The notes beneath the pieces were generated by a model that saw only the letters and a program-made list of their open reading frames with translations, ran no database searches and was not told the origin of the DNA. From Candidatus Omnitrophota bacterium (GTDB taxonomy: Bacteria; Omnitrophota; Gorgyraeia; Duberdicusellales; 4484-171), in assembly GCA_028717025.1 (NCBI GenBank), contig JAQUOR010000058.1, positions 1 to 9,597 on the forward strand: a stretch of 9,597 nt of DNA, in the 5' to 3' direction. Of this stretch, positions 1 through 5,672 are shown in pieces (the stretch's first letter is position 1; every line of letters begins with the position of its first letter). The translations under genes and the position numbers were made by a program.

Positions 1-1101
1 TTCCTTTTTCCACCGCCCGCAGCGGCTTAAGTAAAGATTTGCAGTCGGCCCGCCGATATCGGTGATGGTCCCTCGAAAATCTTTACGCGTACTGAGTTTA
101 TGGGCCTCTTTAAGAAGCGATTCCGGACTTCGCGATTGGATTATCCTTCCCTGATGCGCGTAGAGGGAACAGAAAGAACATTCGCCGCAACAGCCTCTGT
201 TTGAGATAAGGGAAAATTGGACAGTTTTAAACCCGGGCACTCCTCCTTCTTTTTCGTAGGAGGGATGCTCGCGGTACATAAAGGGCAGCTCGAAGATTTT
301 ATCAAGTTCAGACGAATCTAAAGGAAACGCGGGGGGATATTGCACCACGAAGCGGCCGGCATGTTTCTGGAGGAGTGTTTTTCCTCTGAAAGGATCCTGA
401 TTGGCGTAGAAGAGGCGAAATGCCTCGTTGAATTTATTTTTATCTGATTTTACTTCTTCAAGCGAAGGTATCTCTATGTATTCACCCACGCTGCCCACGT
501 CTCTTTCTGCAAGCGCCGTGCCCCGTATACCGGTAAGCGATAAGCCTTTTGTCAGTCTGCCGGCTATTTCTAAAATTTGTTGTTCACCGGGGCCGTAGAC
601 TAAAATATCTGCCCGGCTATCCAGGAGGATCGAGCCGCGCACGCCGTTGTTCCAAAAATCAAAATGCGCGAACCTGCGTAGTGAAGCTTCCAGGCCCCCC
701 AATACGATAGGTACGTTGGGGAAGGCCTCCCTGATCTTATTTGCATAAACAATGCTTGCTCTATCCGGCCGCCTGCCCGCAATACCGCCTGCGCTATAAT
801 CGTCATTTCGGCGCGCACGTTTATTTGCGGTATAATTTGCCACCATGGAATCGAGATTGCCCGCTGAGATTCCGAAGAATAACTTAGGTTTTCCCAGCAT
901 CAAAAAATCATCGAGCTTACGCCAGTTGGGTTGGACGATAATTCCTACTCTGTAGCCGGCCGATTCCAGCACCCTGCCTATAACTGCTGCTGCGTAGGAG
1001 GGATGATCAACATACGCATCGCCGCTGACAAGGATCACATCAAGACTATCCCAACCCCTTGCGTGCATGTCGGCTTTAGAAACGACTAAAAAGTTATTCA
1101 T
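1..1101 (-). CDS. ygiQ: YgiQ-family radical SAM protein (UPF0313), 3' part beyond window
   Basis: The first 367 residues of a radical SAM protein of the YgiQ/UPF0313 family; the reading frame is still open at base 1, so the C-terminus is missing (family members are usually about 550-750 residues). The N-terminal region carries the family pattern GWDSLDVILVSGDAYVDHPS (residues 16-35), then RPDRASIVY (111-119) and LGGLEASLRR (134-143). The radical SAM CxxxCxxC cluster is Cys304, Cys308 and Cys311, followed by HQGR (316-319) and TDIGGPTANLY (347-357), all closely matching what I recall of E. coli YgiQ. The three cysteines should bind a [4Fe-4S] cluster that cleaves S-adenosylmethionine; the substrate of the family is not known to me. 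The start ATG at 1101-1099 is the only plausible one, because an in-frame TAA lies at 1116-1114. The ribosome site is weak. It lies alone behind a 420-bp repeat-rich gap, so it is probably not in an operon with the gene upstream. Confidence 0.93.
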   Translation of the reverse strand, partial: MNNFLVVSKADMHARGWDSLDVILVSGDAYVDHPSYAAAVIGRVLESAGYRVGIIVQPNWRKLDDFLMLGKPKLFFGISAGNLDSMVANYTANKRARRNDDYSAGGIAGRRPDRASIVYANKIREAFPNVPIVLGGLEASLRRFAHFDFWNNGVRGSILLDSRADILVYGPGEQQILEIAGRLTKGLSLTGIRGTALAERDVGSVGEYIEIPSLEEVKSDKNKFNEAFRLFYANQDPFRGKTLLQKHAGRFVVQYPPAFPLDSSELDKIFELPFMYREHPSYEKEGGVPGFKTVQFSLISNRGCCGECSFCSLYAHQGRIIQSRSPESLLKEAHKLSTRKDFRGTITDIGGPTANLYLSRCGRWKKE

Positions 1102-1214
1102 CGCATTATGTTTTTATTTATCGTACTACGTTTATCGGTTTGTACAATCTAGGAGATCTGCTTACACTTTATGATCCTTAGCAACGGCAAGGGTAACGCT
1201 CTCCTTCGCTCTTT

Positions 1215-1242
1215 AAGCTTCGGGGCAGTCTTGCCGAAGCTT
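1215..1242. repeat. 9-bp stem hairpin module
   Basis: AAGCTTCGG (1215-1223) pairs perfectly with CCGAAGCTT (1234-1242) around a 10-nt loop. It is followed by TAGCGTAGGCGGAA, whose AGGCGGAA core (1249-1256) recurs at 4607-4614 beside another hairpin. No U-run of useful length follows on either strand, so I do not call it a terminator. It looks like one module of the mosaic intergenic repeat. Confidence 0.6.
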
Positions 1243-1306
1243 TAGCGTAGGCGGAAAACCCGTATCGGCCAACGGTAACGGTTATGTCGAGTAAATATAA
1301 GACGTT

Positions 1307-1326
1307 TACCGTAGCCGATAGACGAT
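1307..1326 (-). repeat. 20-bp dispersed repeat, copy A
   Basis: Read on the minus strand, this is ATCGTCTATCGGCTACGGTA, which matches the plus strand at 4321-4340 at 19 of 20 positions. The two copies are about 3 kb apart in opposite orientation, each inside an intergenic region made of related palindromic words. Confidence 0.75.
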
Positions 1327-1521
1327 GCTTATACTGTTAACTTGATTTTGAGACAGCACAATCGGTTGCGCAACTCGTTACGGTAAGCGTCAACCGTCTA
1401 TCGTCTTTTTAATGCAATTATGCCGTAACCGTTGTACGTTAGGCGTTTCAAACTACGCAACCGTTCAACGTATGACGTGACAGCAAAATATAAACGCATC
1501 TTTTTATATAAATACGGTTGG

Positions 1522-2133
1522 CTAAATACTGGGCGGTTCCTGTTCTTTTTCGTCCTGGGGTTTTTTTGTCTCCTCAGCTTTGTTCTTTTCCTGAGGTAAC
1601 GTTGGGGGTTGAACAGGAGTTTGAGGTTGTTTTTTATTTGTCGAAGCCCCTTCGGTAAATGCTTTTATTTTTTCAGTAAGGTCTTTGTTCTCTTTTTCTA
1701 GATATTCAAGTTTTTCTTTCGTTTCTTTTAATTCTTTATTTAAATTTCCCGTAAAGGAAACCTGCTCCGTAATTCCTTTTTCCTGGTGTGTCAGTTTATC
1801 TTTTAAGTCTAAGTTTTCTTTTTGAGCCTTCGCTAGTGCTTCCTGATTTTTGGCGTACCACTCTTTTAATCGTGAGACTTGATCGCGCAAATCAGAATCC
1901 TCTTTCTTTGTTTCCTGTAATTCGTTCTTAAAGTTTTCGCACTCGCTTTTTAATTTTTCCCGCTCGTCTTTAAGAGCGTTGATTTCGCTGTCAAGTTTCA
2001 GCTTATCCTCCTCGGGAAACATTATTATTCCTCCCCGGCTTGAGTCTTGTTTGGCGGGTGTCTTAAGCATGTAAATAATGAGCCCGATACCTGCGGCCGC
2101 CATGAGTAAGACAACAATAACTGCAAAATCCAT
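1522..2133 (-). CDS. Membrane-anchored coiled-coil protein of unknown function
   Basis: A 203-residue protein I do not recognise as a named family. Residues 3-23 (FAVIVVLLMAAAGIGLIIYML) form one hydrophobic membrane segment with almost nothing before it and a Lys-containing stretch after it, consistent with a single-pass N-in or N-out anchor. Residues about 40-163 are rich in Lys, Glu and Leu with heptad-like spacing, predicting a long coiled coil. From about 164 to the end the chain is low-complexity Pro/Gln/Glu/Lys and probably disordered. The overall plan resembles small envelope scaffold or tether proteins, but that is architecture only, not homology. The start is supported by GGAGG placed 4 nt before the ATG at 2133-2131. 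It is preceded by a strong extended -10 promoter and a palindromic leader, so it is probably transcribed independently of the ABC-F gene upstream. Confidence 0.85.
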   Translation of the reverse strand: MDFAVIVVLLMAAAGIGLIIYMLKTPAKQDSSRGGIIMFPEEDKLKLDSEINALKDEREKLKSECENFKNELQETKKEDSDLRDQVSRLKEWYAKNQEALAKAQKENLDLKDKLTHQEKGITEQVSFTGNLNKELKETKEKLEYLEKENKDLTEKIKAFTEGASTNKKQPQTPVQPPTLPQEKNKAEETKKPQDEKEQEPPSI

Positions 2134-2155
2134 ATTTCCTCCGTATCATTAAAGT

Positions 2156-2178
2156 GTGTAGTGCACTGTAAACTACAC
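2156..2178. promoter_or_regulatory. Palindrome in the leader of the coiled-coil gene
   Basis: GTGTAGT (2156-2162) and ACTACAC (2172-2178) are perfect 7-bp inverted arms around 9 nt. A second, overlapping 8-bp perfect palindrome, AGTGCACT, is at 2160-2167. The element lies between the predicted transcription start (about 2194) and the ribosome site of the gene ending at 1522. It could be an operator for a dimeric repressor or an RNA hairpin in the leader; the sequence alone cannot separate these. Confidence 0.4.
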
Positions 2179-2200
2179 GTGGGAAACACCTACGGTAATA

Positions 2201-2209
2201 ATTATACCA
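2201..2209 (-). promoter_or_regulatory. Extended -10 promoter (TGGTATAAT) for the coiled-coil gene
   Basis: On the minus strand a consensus TATAAT (2206-2201) is directly preceded by TGG (2209-2207), giving the TGn extended -10 form recognised by housekeeping sigma factors. A -35 hexamer at normal spacing is poor, which fits an extended -10 promoter. Transcription would start near 2194, leaving a leader of about 60 nt before the ATG at 2133. Confidence 0.6.
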
Positions 2210-2240
2210 TTTTAACGTCACGATTCATCATAAATTTTTC

Positions 2241-2332
2241 AAACCCGGAATTTGCATCAGCCCACGGCGAATAACGCGAATCTTTTGGGCCACCGCGTAG
2301 GTGCACTCTTGGGCAATACAAAATCTGGGTTA
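2241..2332. repeat. Long imperfect inverted repeat after the ABC-F gene
   Basis: The left arm at 2241-2264 (AAACCCGGAATTTGCATCAG then CCCA) matches the reverse complement of the right arm at 2310-2332 at about 18 of 23 aligned positions, with a 45-nt interior. It starts 28 nt past the stop codon of the ABC-F gene, so a transcript of that gene would fold into it. There is no clear U-run after it on the minus strand, so a classic intrinsic terminator is not supported. It may be a small palindromic mobile element that also acts as an mRNA 3' end structure. Confidence 0.55.
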
Positions 2333-2360
2333 AAGTTTTAAAATGAAACGTTGCGCCGCA

Positions 2361-4274
2361 TTATAAGAATTTGGTTTTTAGATGCTTGATTTCGCTGTCG
2401 ATTACAAAAATTCTGGCGTCGATATCGTGAATACGTTGTGCATATTCTTTTTTCGCTTCGTTTGAATGGTGGCTGAATTTATTTAAAACGATCCGCTCTT
2501 TCACGTAACGCTCGGCTTCCAGCGTCTCCCTTTCTTTTCGTAAATCTTTTATTTGCGCTGAAAGAGCGGCGTTATGGGCTTTTTGTCTTTCTTCATCCAT
2601 GCCGGCAGCTTTTTTTGTCAACTTTTCAAGCTCCTTGTAAGTCGAGTGCCACTTTCCCCGTTCAACATGCGGTTTGGCCACCGCCGTTTCGCCCTTTGCT
2701 TTTTTTTCGAGATAGTAATCAAAATTACCGGGAAATTTCCTCACTCTGCCTTCTTTTACTTCAAAGACCGTATTGGCCAGAGAGCGGACAAAATGGATAT
2801 CGTGACTGATAAAAACCAGCGTGCCTTCGTATTCGTTTAAGGCCTTAATGAGTGCATCGACCGCATCGACATCAAGGTGCGTGGTGGGTTCATCGAGCAA
2901 AAGGAAGTTCGGAGGATTAATAAGGAGTTTCGCCAGAATAAGCCTGCTCTTTTCTCCCCCTGAAAGTATGCTCACTTTTTTATCTGAATCGTTTCCGGTA
3001 AAAAGGAACGCTCCTAAGATGGTGCGTATAGTTTCTTCGGAAAAATATTGAGGACTCGCAGAGAATGCCTCTTGCAAAACGGTGTTCTCGGCGCTTAATA
3101 CATCCATGCGTGTTTGCGAAAAATAGCCCGTCTTTACGTTGTGCCCTACAAGGCGTTCCCCGGAGCTTACGTCGGTGACCCCGGCCAGAATCTTTAAAAG
3201 AGTGGATTTACCCGCGCCATTTTCACCCACCAGCACCGCCTTTTCGCCCTTAGTAATTTCAAAATCAAAATTGTTATACACTTTCTTTTCGCCGTAGGAT
3301 TTAGAGATCTTACGTAACGTTATTATGGTATGTCCGCTCTTTTGAGTCTGGGGAAAATGGAACGCATGTATACTTTCGCGTATGTCGGCAGGGACTATAA
3401 TCTCTTCCATGTGCTCCAGCATTTTACGTTTAGCGCGCACTTGGGAAGCTTTGTTCGGCTGCGCGTGGAAGCGGTCGATAAATTCCTGCAGTTGTTTTCG
3501 CTTCTTTTCCTGTTCTTTAAACTGCTTCACGAGATGCGTGGTGCGCTCCCGGCGTATTTTCAAATATTGTTCATAGTTACCGTGTATTTTGGTAATGGTT
3601 CCGTTCTCGAGAATCAACGAGTAGGCTGTTACCTGGTCAAGAAAATCTCTATCGTGGGAAATCATGACAAATGTTCCTTTGAAAGCAGCGAGATAGTCTT
3701 TAAACCACAATGCAGCGTTTAAATCGAGATGGTTGGTCGGTTCATCGAGCAGCAGGATGTCGTATTCGTAGGCTAACAGTTTTGCCAGAAGTACGCGCAT
3801 TTGCCAGCCGCCGCTTAACTCGCGTATGGGTTTATTGAATTCGGTTTCCTTAAACCCTAACCCTGCGAGGATCCTTTTGGCATTATGTTCGAGATCAGAG
3901 TATCCCAGTATTTCCAGCTGGTGCATGATGTCGCCATAGCGCTTGGCGTCTGTTTCTTTCTTTTCCTCCAAACGTTCCTTTTCTTTCTTAAGGTTGACGA
4001 TTGTTTCGTTACCTTCGAGCAGTTCCGCAAGGACGGTTACGGAGGAGTTAAATTGCGATTCCTGGGCCAGGTAACCGATGCGTATATTTTTATAGGCATT
4101 GATTGAGCCGTCTGTCGGTTCACTTTGGCCCAAGATCAGCGAAAAGAGGGTAGATTTACCCGCACCGTTAGGGCCGATGAGCCCTATTTTTTCCCCGCGG
4201 TTAATAGTCAGGGAAATGTTTTTGAAAAGGATTTTTGTGCCGTAGCTTTTGGAAATATTATTGAGACTAATCAT
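2361..4274 (-). CDS. ABC-F family ATPase (YheS/Uup-like)
   Basis: A full-length 637-residue soluble protein with two ABC ATPase domains and no membrane segments, as in ABC-F proteins that act on the ribosome rather than as transporters. Domain 1 has Walker A GPNGAGKST (34-42), signature LSGGW (153-157), Walker B ILLLDE with catalytic Glu178, and the SHD switch at 206-208. Domain 2 has Walker A GENGAGKST (350-358), signature LSGGE (438-442), Walker B ending at Glu462, and SHD at 490-492. Between them the charged linker at about 236-300 includes FIDRFHAQPNKASQVRAKRK, the segment that in this family contacts P-site tRNA. A charged insertion at about 90-125 fits the arm. Residues about 535-637 form a C-terminal coiled coil, typical of YheS/Uup-like members. 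ABC-F proteins relieve ribosome stalling or gate translation; which subgroup this is remains open, and no antibiotic-resistance role is implied. The start (MISLNNISKSYG) is at the usual position; AAGG lies rather far upstream, at 13 nt. Confidence 0.95.
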   Translation of the reverse strand: MISLNNISKSYGTKILFKNISLTINRGEKIGLIGPNGAGKSTLFSLILGQSEPTDGSINAYKNIRIGYLAQESQFNSSVTVLAELLEGNETIVNLKKEKERLEEKKETDAKRYGDIMHQLEILGYSDLEHNAKRILAGLGFKETEFNKPIRELSGGWQMRVLLAKLLAYEYDILLLDEPTNHLDLNAALWFKDYLAAFKGTFVMISHDRDFLDQVTAYSLILENGTITKIHGNYEQYLKIRRERTTHLVKQFKEQEKKRKQLQEFIDRFHAQPNKASQVRAKRKMLEHMEEIIVPADIRESIHAFHFPQTQKSGHTIITLRKISKSYGEKKVYNNFDFEITKGEKAVLVGENGAGKSTLLKILAGVTDVSSGERLVGHNVKTGYFSQTRMDVLSAENTVLQEAFSASPQYFSEETIRTILGAFLFTGNDSDKKVSILSGGEKSRLILAKLLINPPNFLLLDEPTTHLDVDAVDALIKALNEYEGTLVFISHDIHFVRSLANTVFEVKEGRVRKFPGNFDYYLEKKAKGETAVAKPHVERGKWHSTYKELEKLTKKAAGMDEERQKAHNAALSAQIKDLRKERETLEAERYVKERIVLNKFSHHSNEAKKEYAQRIHDIDARIFVIDSEIKHLKTKFL

Positions 4275-4320
4275 AAAATATCTTTTTCCTTATTATCCTA
4301 CAGTGATATTGATTTTTAAT

Positions 4321-4340
4321 ATCGTCTATCGGCTACGGCA
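4321..4340 (+). repeat. 20-bp dispersed repeat, copy B
   Basis: ATCGTCTATCGGCTACGGCA matches copy A (minus strand, 1326-1307) at 19 of 20 positions. It directly abuts the AT-rich palindrome to its right. Related words (ACGTAGCCGTCACCGTAAAC and CCGATAC) lie on the far side of that palindrome at 4491-4517, so the flanks are themselves loosely inverted. Confidence 0.75.
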
Positions 4341-4351
4341 ATCGTAGATTG

Positions 4352-4484
4352 AATCCGAAATACGAATTTCGAAGCACGAAACAAATCCGAATGTCCGAAT
4401 TTTCTAATGTTCAAAAAGTTCTTTCGTTTCGGTCATTTGAATTTAGAGCATTTGAACATTGTTTCGAATTTCGAGATTCGGATT
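4352..4484. repeat. 133-bp imperfect palindrome of CCGAA/TTCGAA words
   Basis: Three colinear nested pairs are visible: AATCCGAA (4352-4359) with TTCGGATT (4477-4484), CGAAACA (4377-4383) with TGTTTCG (4460-4466), and AATGTTCAAA (4406-4415) with TTTGAACATT (4451-4460), all exact. CGAATTTCGA also occurs directly repeated at 4363-4372 and 4464-4473. This layout suggests a fold-back repeat of the miniature element type. I recall very similar AATCCGAAATACGAA-type sequences between genes of candidate-phylum genomes, but cannot confirm it here. Confidence 0.7.
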
Positions 4485-4520
4485 TATTGTTACGTAGCCG
4501 TCACCGTAAACCGATACCTC

Positions 4521-4582
4521 CCGCATGCGCTTCTGGTGCGTCCCGCCTTTGGCGGGATTCCGCAGAACGAATGTGCATGCGG
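4521..4582. repeat. GC-rich nested hairpin
   Basis: Outer arms CCGCATGC (4521-4528) and GCATGCGG (4575-4582) are exact inverses. Inner arms TCCCGCC (4541-4547) and GGCGGGA (4551-4557) are exact around a 3-nt loop, with TTCTG/CAGAA complementarity between them, so about 62 bp folds into one long interrupted stem. CCCGCC recurs at 4589-4594 (as ATCCCGCC). No U-run follows on either strand. It is likely part of the repeat mosaic, though it could halt or stabilise transcripts of the HEAT gene, whose stop is about 90 nt upstream in transcription. Confidence 0.6.
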
Positions 4583-4673
4583 AAGGATCCCGCCGAATCT
4601 TAATGCAGGCGGAAGGCTTCATTGCTTTATGAGCGGCAGGTTAATGTGTTTGTGTTTCAAATCGCAGGCGATC

Positions 4674-5558
4674 TCATTTAAGCTCTAGGTTTGTATTGGT
4701 CCCTTTATCTTCTACTGGCGCCGCGAGCGGTTTCTGTCCGGTTATCTTAGCAAGTGCTTCTTGCGCATATTTACGCACCTCTTTATATTCATCGTTTGCA
4801 CGAGCTTTAAGCACTTCAATTGCTTTTGCGTCTCCGAGGTCTCCGAGTGCCTGCGCTGCTGCTATGCGGACATTTTTGTATTTATCGGTAAGAGAGGCCA
4901 TCAGCGGCTCAACTGCTTTTGTATCTTTAATACTTCCCAACGCATTTGCCGCATACATGCGTACCGCCTCCGAGGTATCTTTTAAACGCTCGATGAGGGC
5001 ATCGACGCTGCGATTATCCTTAATTTCTCCTAAGGCAGTGGTTGCGAATTCCCTGATTGAAGCGTCTGTGCTTTGCAATGAGGTAATAAGAACGTCAACT
5101 GCCCGATTATCTTTGATCATACCCAGTGATTTAATTGCGTATTTTTTTACCTCCGCATTTGCATCTCCCACAGCAGCAATAAGCGCTTCAGTGGCTTTTG
5201 CGTTTTGTATCTTTCCCAAGGCTTCTACAACGTACATGCGCACCGTTGCGTCTTTATCTTTTAAGCGTTCGATAAGCGGTTCAATGGCAGCTTCATCTTT
5301 TATTTTTCCTAATGCCTGCGCCGCACGTTCCCGTACGTCTTCAGAAGCATCGGTAAGAGCGATAATGAGCGCCGGCACTGCGCTTGTATCCCGAGTCTTT
5401 CCTAATTCATGTGCCGCCTGCGCGCGTTCGTTCGGATTATTTGAGCGCAATTGCTCTATGGTTGTCTGTGTGGACGTTTGAGCGCATACGTTGGTAAAAG
5501 ACACTGTCATTATCATAAGGCCACTGAGCAAAAGCACCGTCAAAAATTTTTCTCCCAT
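4674..5558 (-). CDS. Exported HEAT-repeat (PBS-lyase-type) protein
   Basis: A 294-residue protein made almost entirely of HEAT-like helical repeats of exactly 31 residues. Repeats start at residues 61, 92, 123, 154, 185, 216 and 247, preceded by a shorter first unit at about 34-60, so there are about eight. Each has the pattern hxxLhxxLxD...VRxxAxxALGxIKDxxA (h, hydrophobic), the phycobilisome-lyase HEAT form. Residues 5-22 are hydrophobic and VCA|Q (24-27) is a good signal peptidase I site, so the mature protein should be periplasmic or outer-surface. The lone Cys25 is not in a convincing lipobox. Such repeats form a curved solenoid that binds proteins; no catalytic residues are seen and the partner is unknown. 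The C-terminal 20 residues are low complexity. The ribosome site is a purine-rich AAGGGGGCGG just before the ATG at 5558-5556. A separate promoter lies at 5620-5649, suggesting expression independent of the kinase operon upstream. Confidence 0.9.
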   Translation of the reverse strand: MGEKFLTVLLLSGLMIMTVSFTNVCAQTSTQTTIEQLRSNNPNERAQAAHELGKTRDTSAVPALIIALTDASEDVRERAAQALGKIKDEAAIEPLIERLKDKDATVRMYVVEALGKIQNAKATEALIAAVGDANAEVKKYAIKSLGMIKDNRAVDVLITSLQSTDASIREFATTALGEIKDNRSVDALIERLKDTSEAVRMYAANALGSIKDTKAVEPLMASLTDKYKNVRIAAAQALGDLGDAKAIEVLKARANDEYKEVRKYAQEALAKITGQKPLAAPVEDKGTNTNLELK

Positions 5559-5619
5559 ACCGCCCCCTTTTTTATTATATTGCTGCGTACGTATTTTTAT
5601 TCACCTTACACAAGTGCGC

Positions 5620-5649
5620 ATTATATCACCGTGCGCGCCTTCCGGGCAA
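5620..5649 (-). promoter_or_regulatory. Sigma-70-type promoter for the HEAT gene
   Basis: On the minus strand TTGCCC (5649-5644, four of six to the -35 consensus) is followed after 18 nt by TATAAT (5625-5620), itself preceded by TGA (5628-5626), an extended -10. The predicted start near 5613 gives a leader of about 55 nt to the ATG at 5558. A second TATAAT lies at 5579-5574, but it would start transcription inside the ribosome site. Confidence 0.6.
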
Positions 5650-5672
5650 CAAAATCAGCCGTTTTTCAGCCA

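Larger units (their letters stand above)
1102..1521. repeat. 420-bp intergenic region built of short inverted repeats
   Basis: No gene is visible in this gap. It is filled with variants of one short word family (ACCGTTAC / CGTCTATCG and their complements) on both strands. Inverted pairs include 1270-1281 with 1423-1434 (CAACGGTAACGG, 11 of 12) and 1316-1324 with 1395-1403 (CGATAGACG, exact). The pair TTACCGTA (1306-1313) with 1379-1386 is exact and gives an alternative fold. The first two pairs nest, so the 1270-1434 stretch is an imperfect palindrome of about 165 bp. A separate 9-bp hairpin lies at 1215-1242. A copy of the same word family occurs at 4321-4340. The left 110 bases must contain any promoter of the radical SAM gene, but I see no convincing -35/-10 pair. 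Likely a dispersed palindromic element; a structured RNA is an alternative. Confidence 0.6.
4275..4673. repeat. 399-bp intergenic region, mosaic of palindromic repeats
   Basis: No gene is credible here. From left to right it holds the second copy of the dispersed 20-bp word (4321-4340), an AT-rich palindrome of CCGAA/TTCGAA words (4352-4484), a stretch with words of the ACCGT family (4490-4518), and a GC-rich hairpin (4521-4582) followed by AGGCGGAA (4607-4614). The right 60 bases hold a small inverted repeat, ATCGC AG GCGAT (4661-4672), just after the HEAT gene stop. The left 45 bases must contain any promoter for the ABC-F gene. GATAAT at 4297-4292 on the minus strand is the best -10, but its -35 is poor and the leader would be only about 11 nt. 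Confidence 0.6.

Noticed and set aside
1215..1242. Intrinsic terminator of the coiled-coil gene
   Set aside because: It lies about 280 nt past the stop and has no U-run after the stem on the minus strand.
1102..1521. CRISPR array or tRNA cluster in the repeat-rich gap
   Set aside because: Repeats are short, in both orientations and irregularly spaced, with no constant spacer length. No cloverleaf with a TTC-type arm was found.
4349..4688. Small plus-strand open frames (84 and 93 residues) in the gap between the ABC-F and HEAT genes
   Set aside because: They run through palindromic repeats, overlap each other in different frames and have no ribosome site or protein-like composition.
4696..5481. 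261-residue open frame on the plus strand opposite the HEAT gene
   Set aside because: It follows the 93-bp repeat period of the HEAT gene, so absence of stops in one unit gives absence in all. Its product is Ser/Ala-rich and has no ribosome site or recognisable domain.
5484..5558. HEAT protein as a lipoprotein
   Set aside because: Cys25 is preceded by FTNV, which does not fit the lipobox; VCA followed by Gln fits signal peptidase I better.
5574..5579. TATAAT at 5579-5574 as the HEAT gene promoter
   Set aside because: Transcription would begin inside the ribosome binding site, and no -35 is present; the upstream element at 5620-5649 is better.
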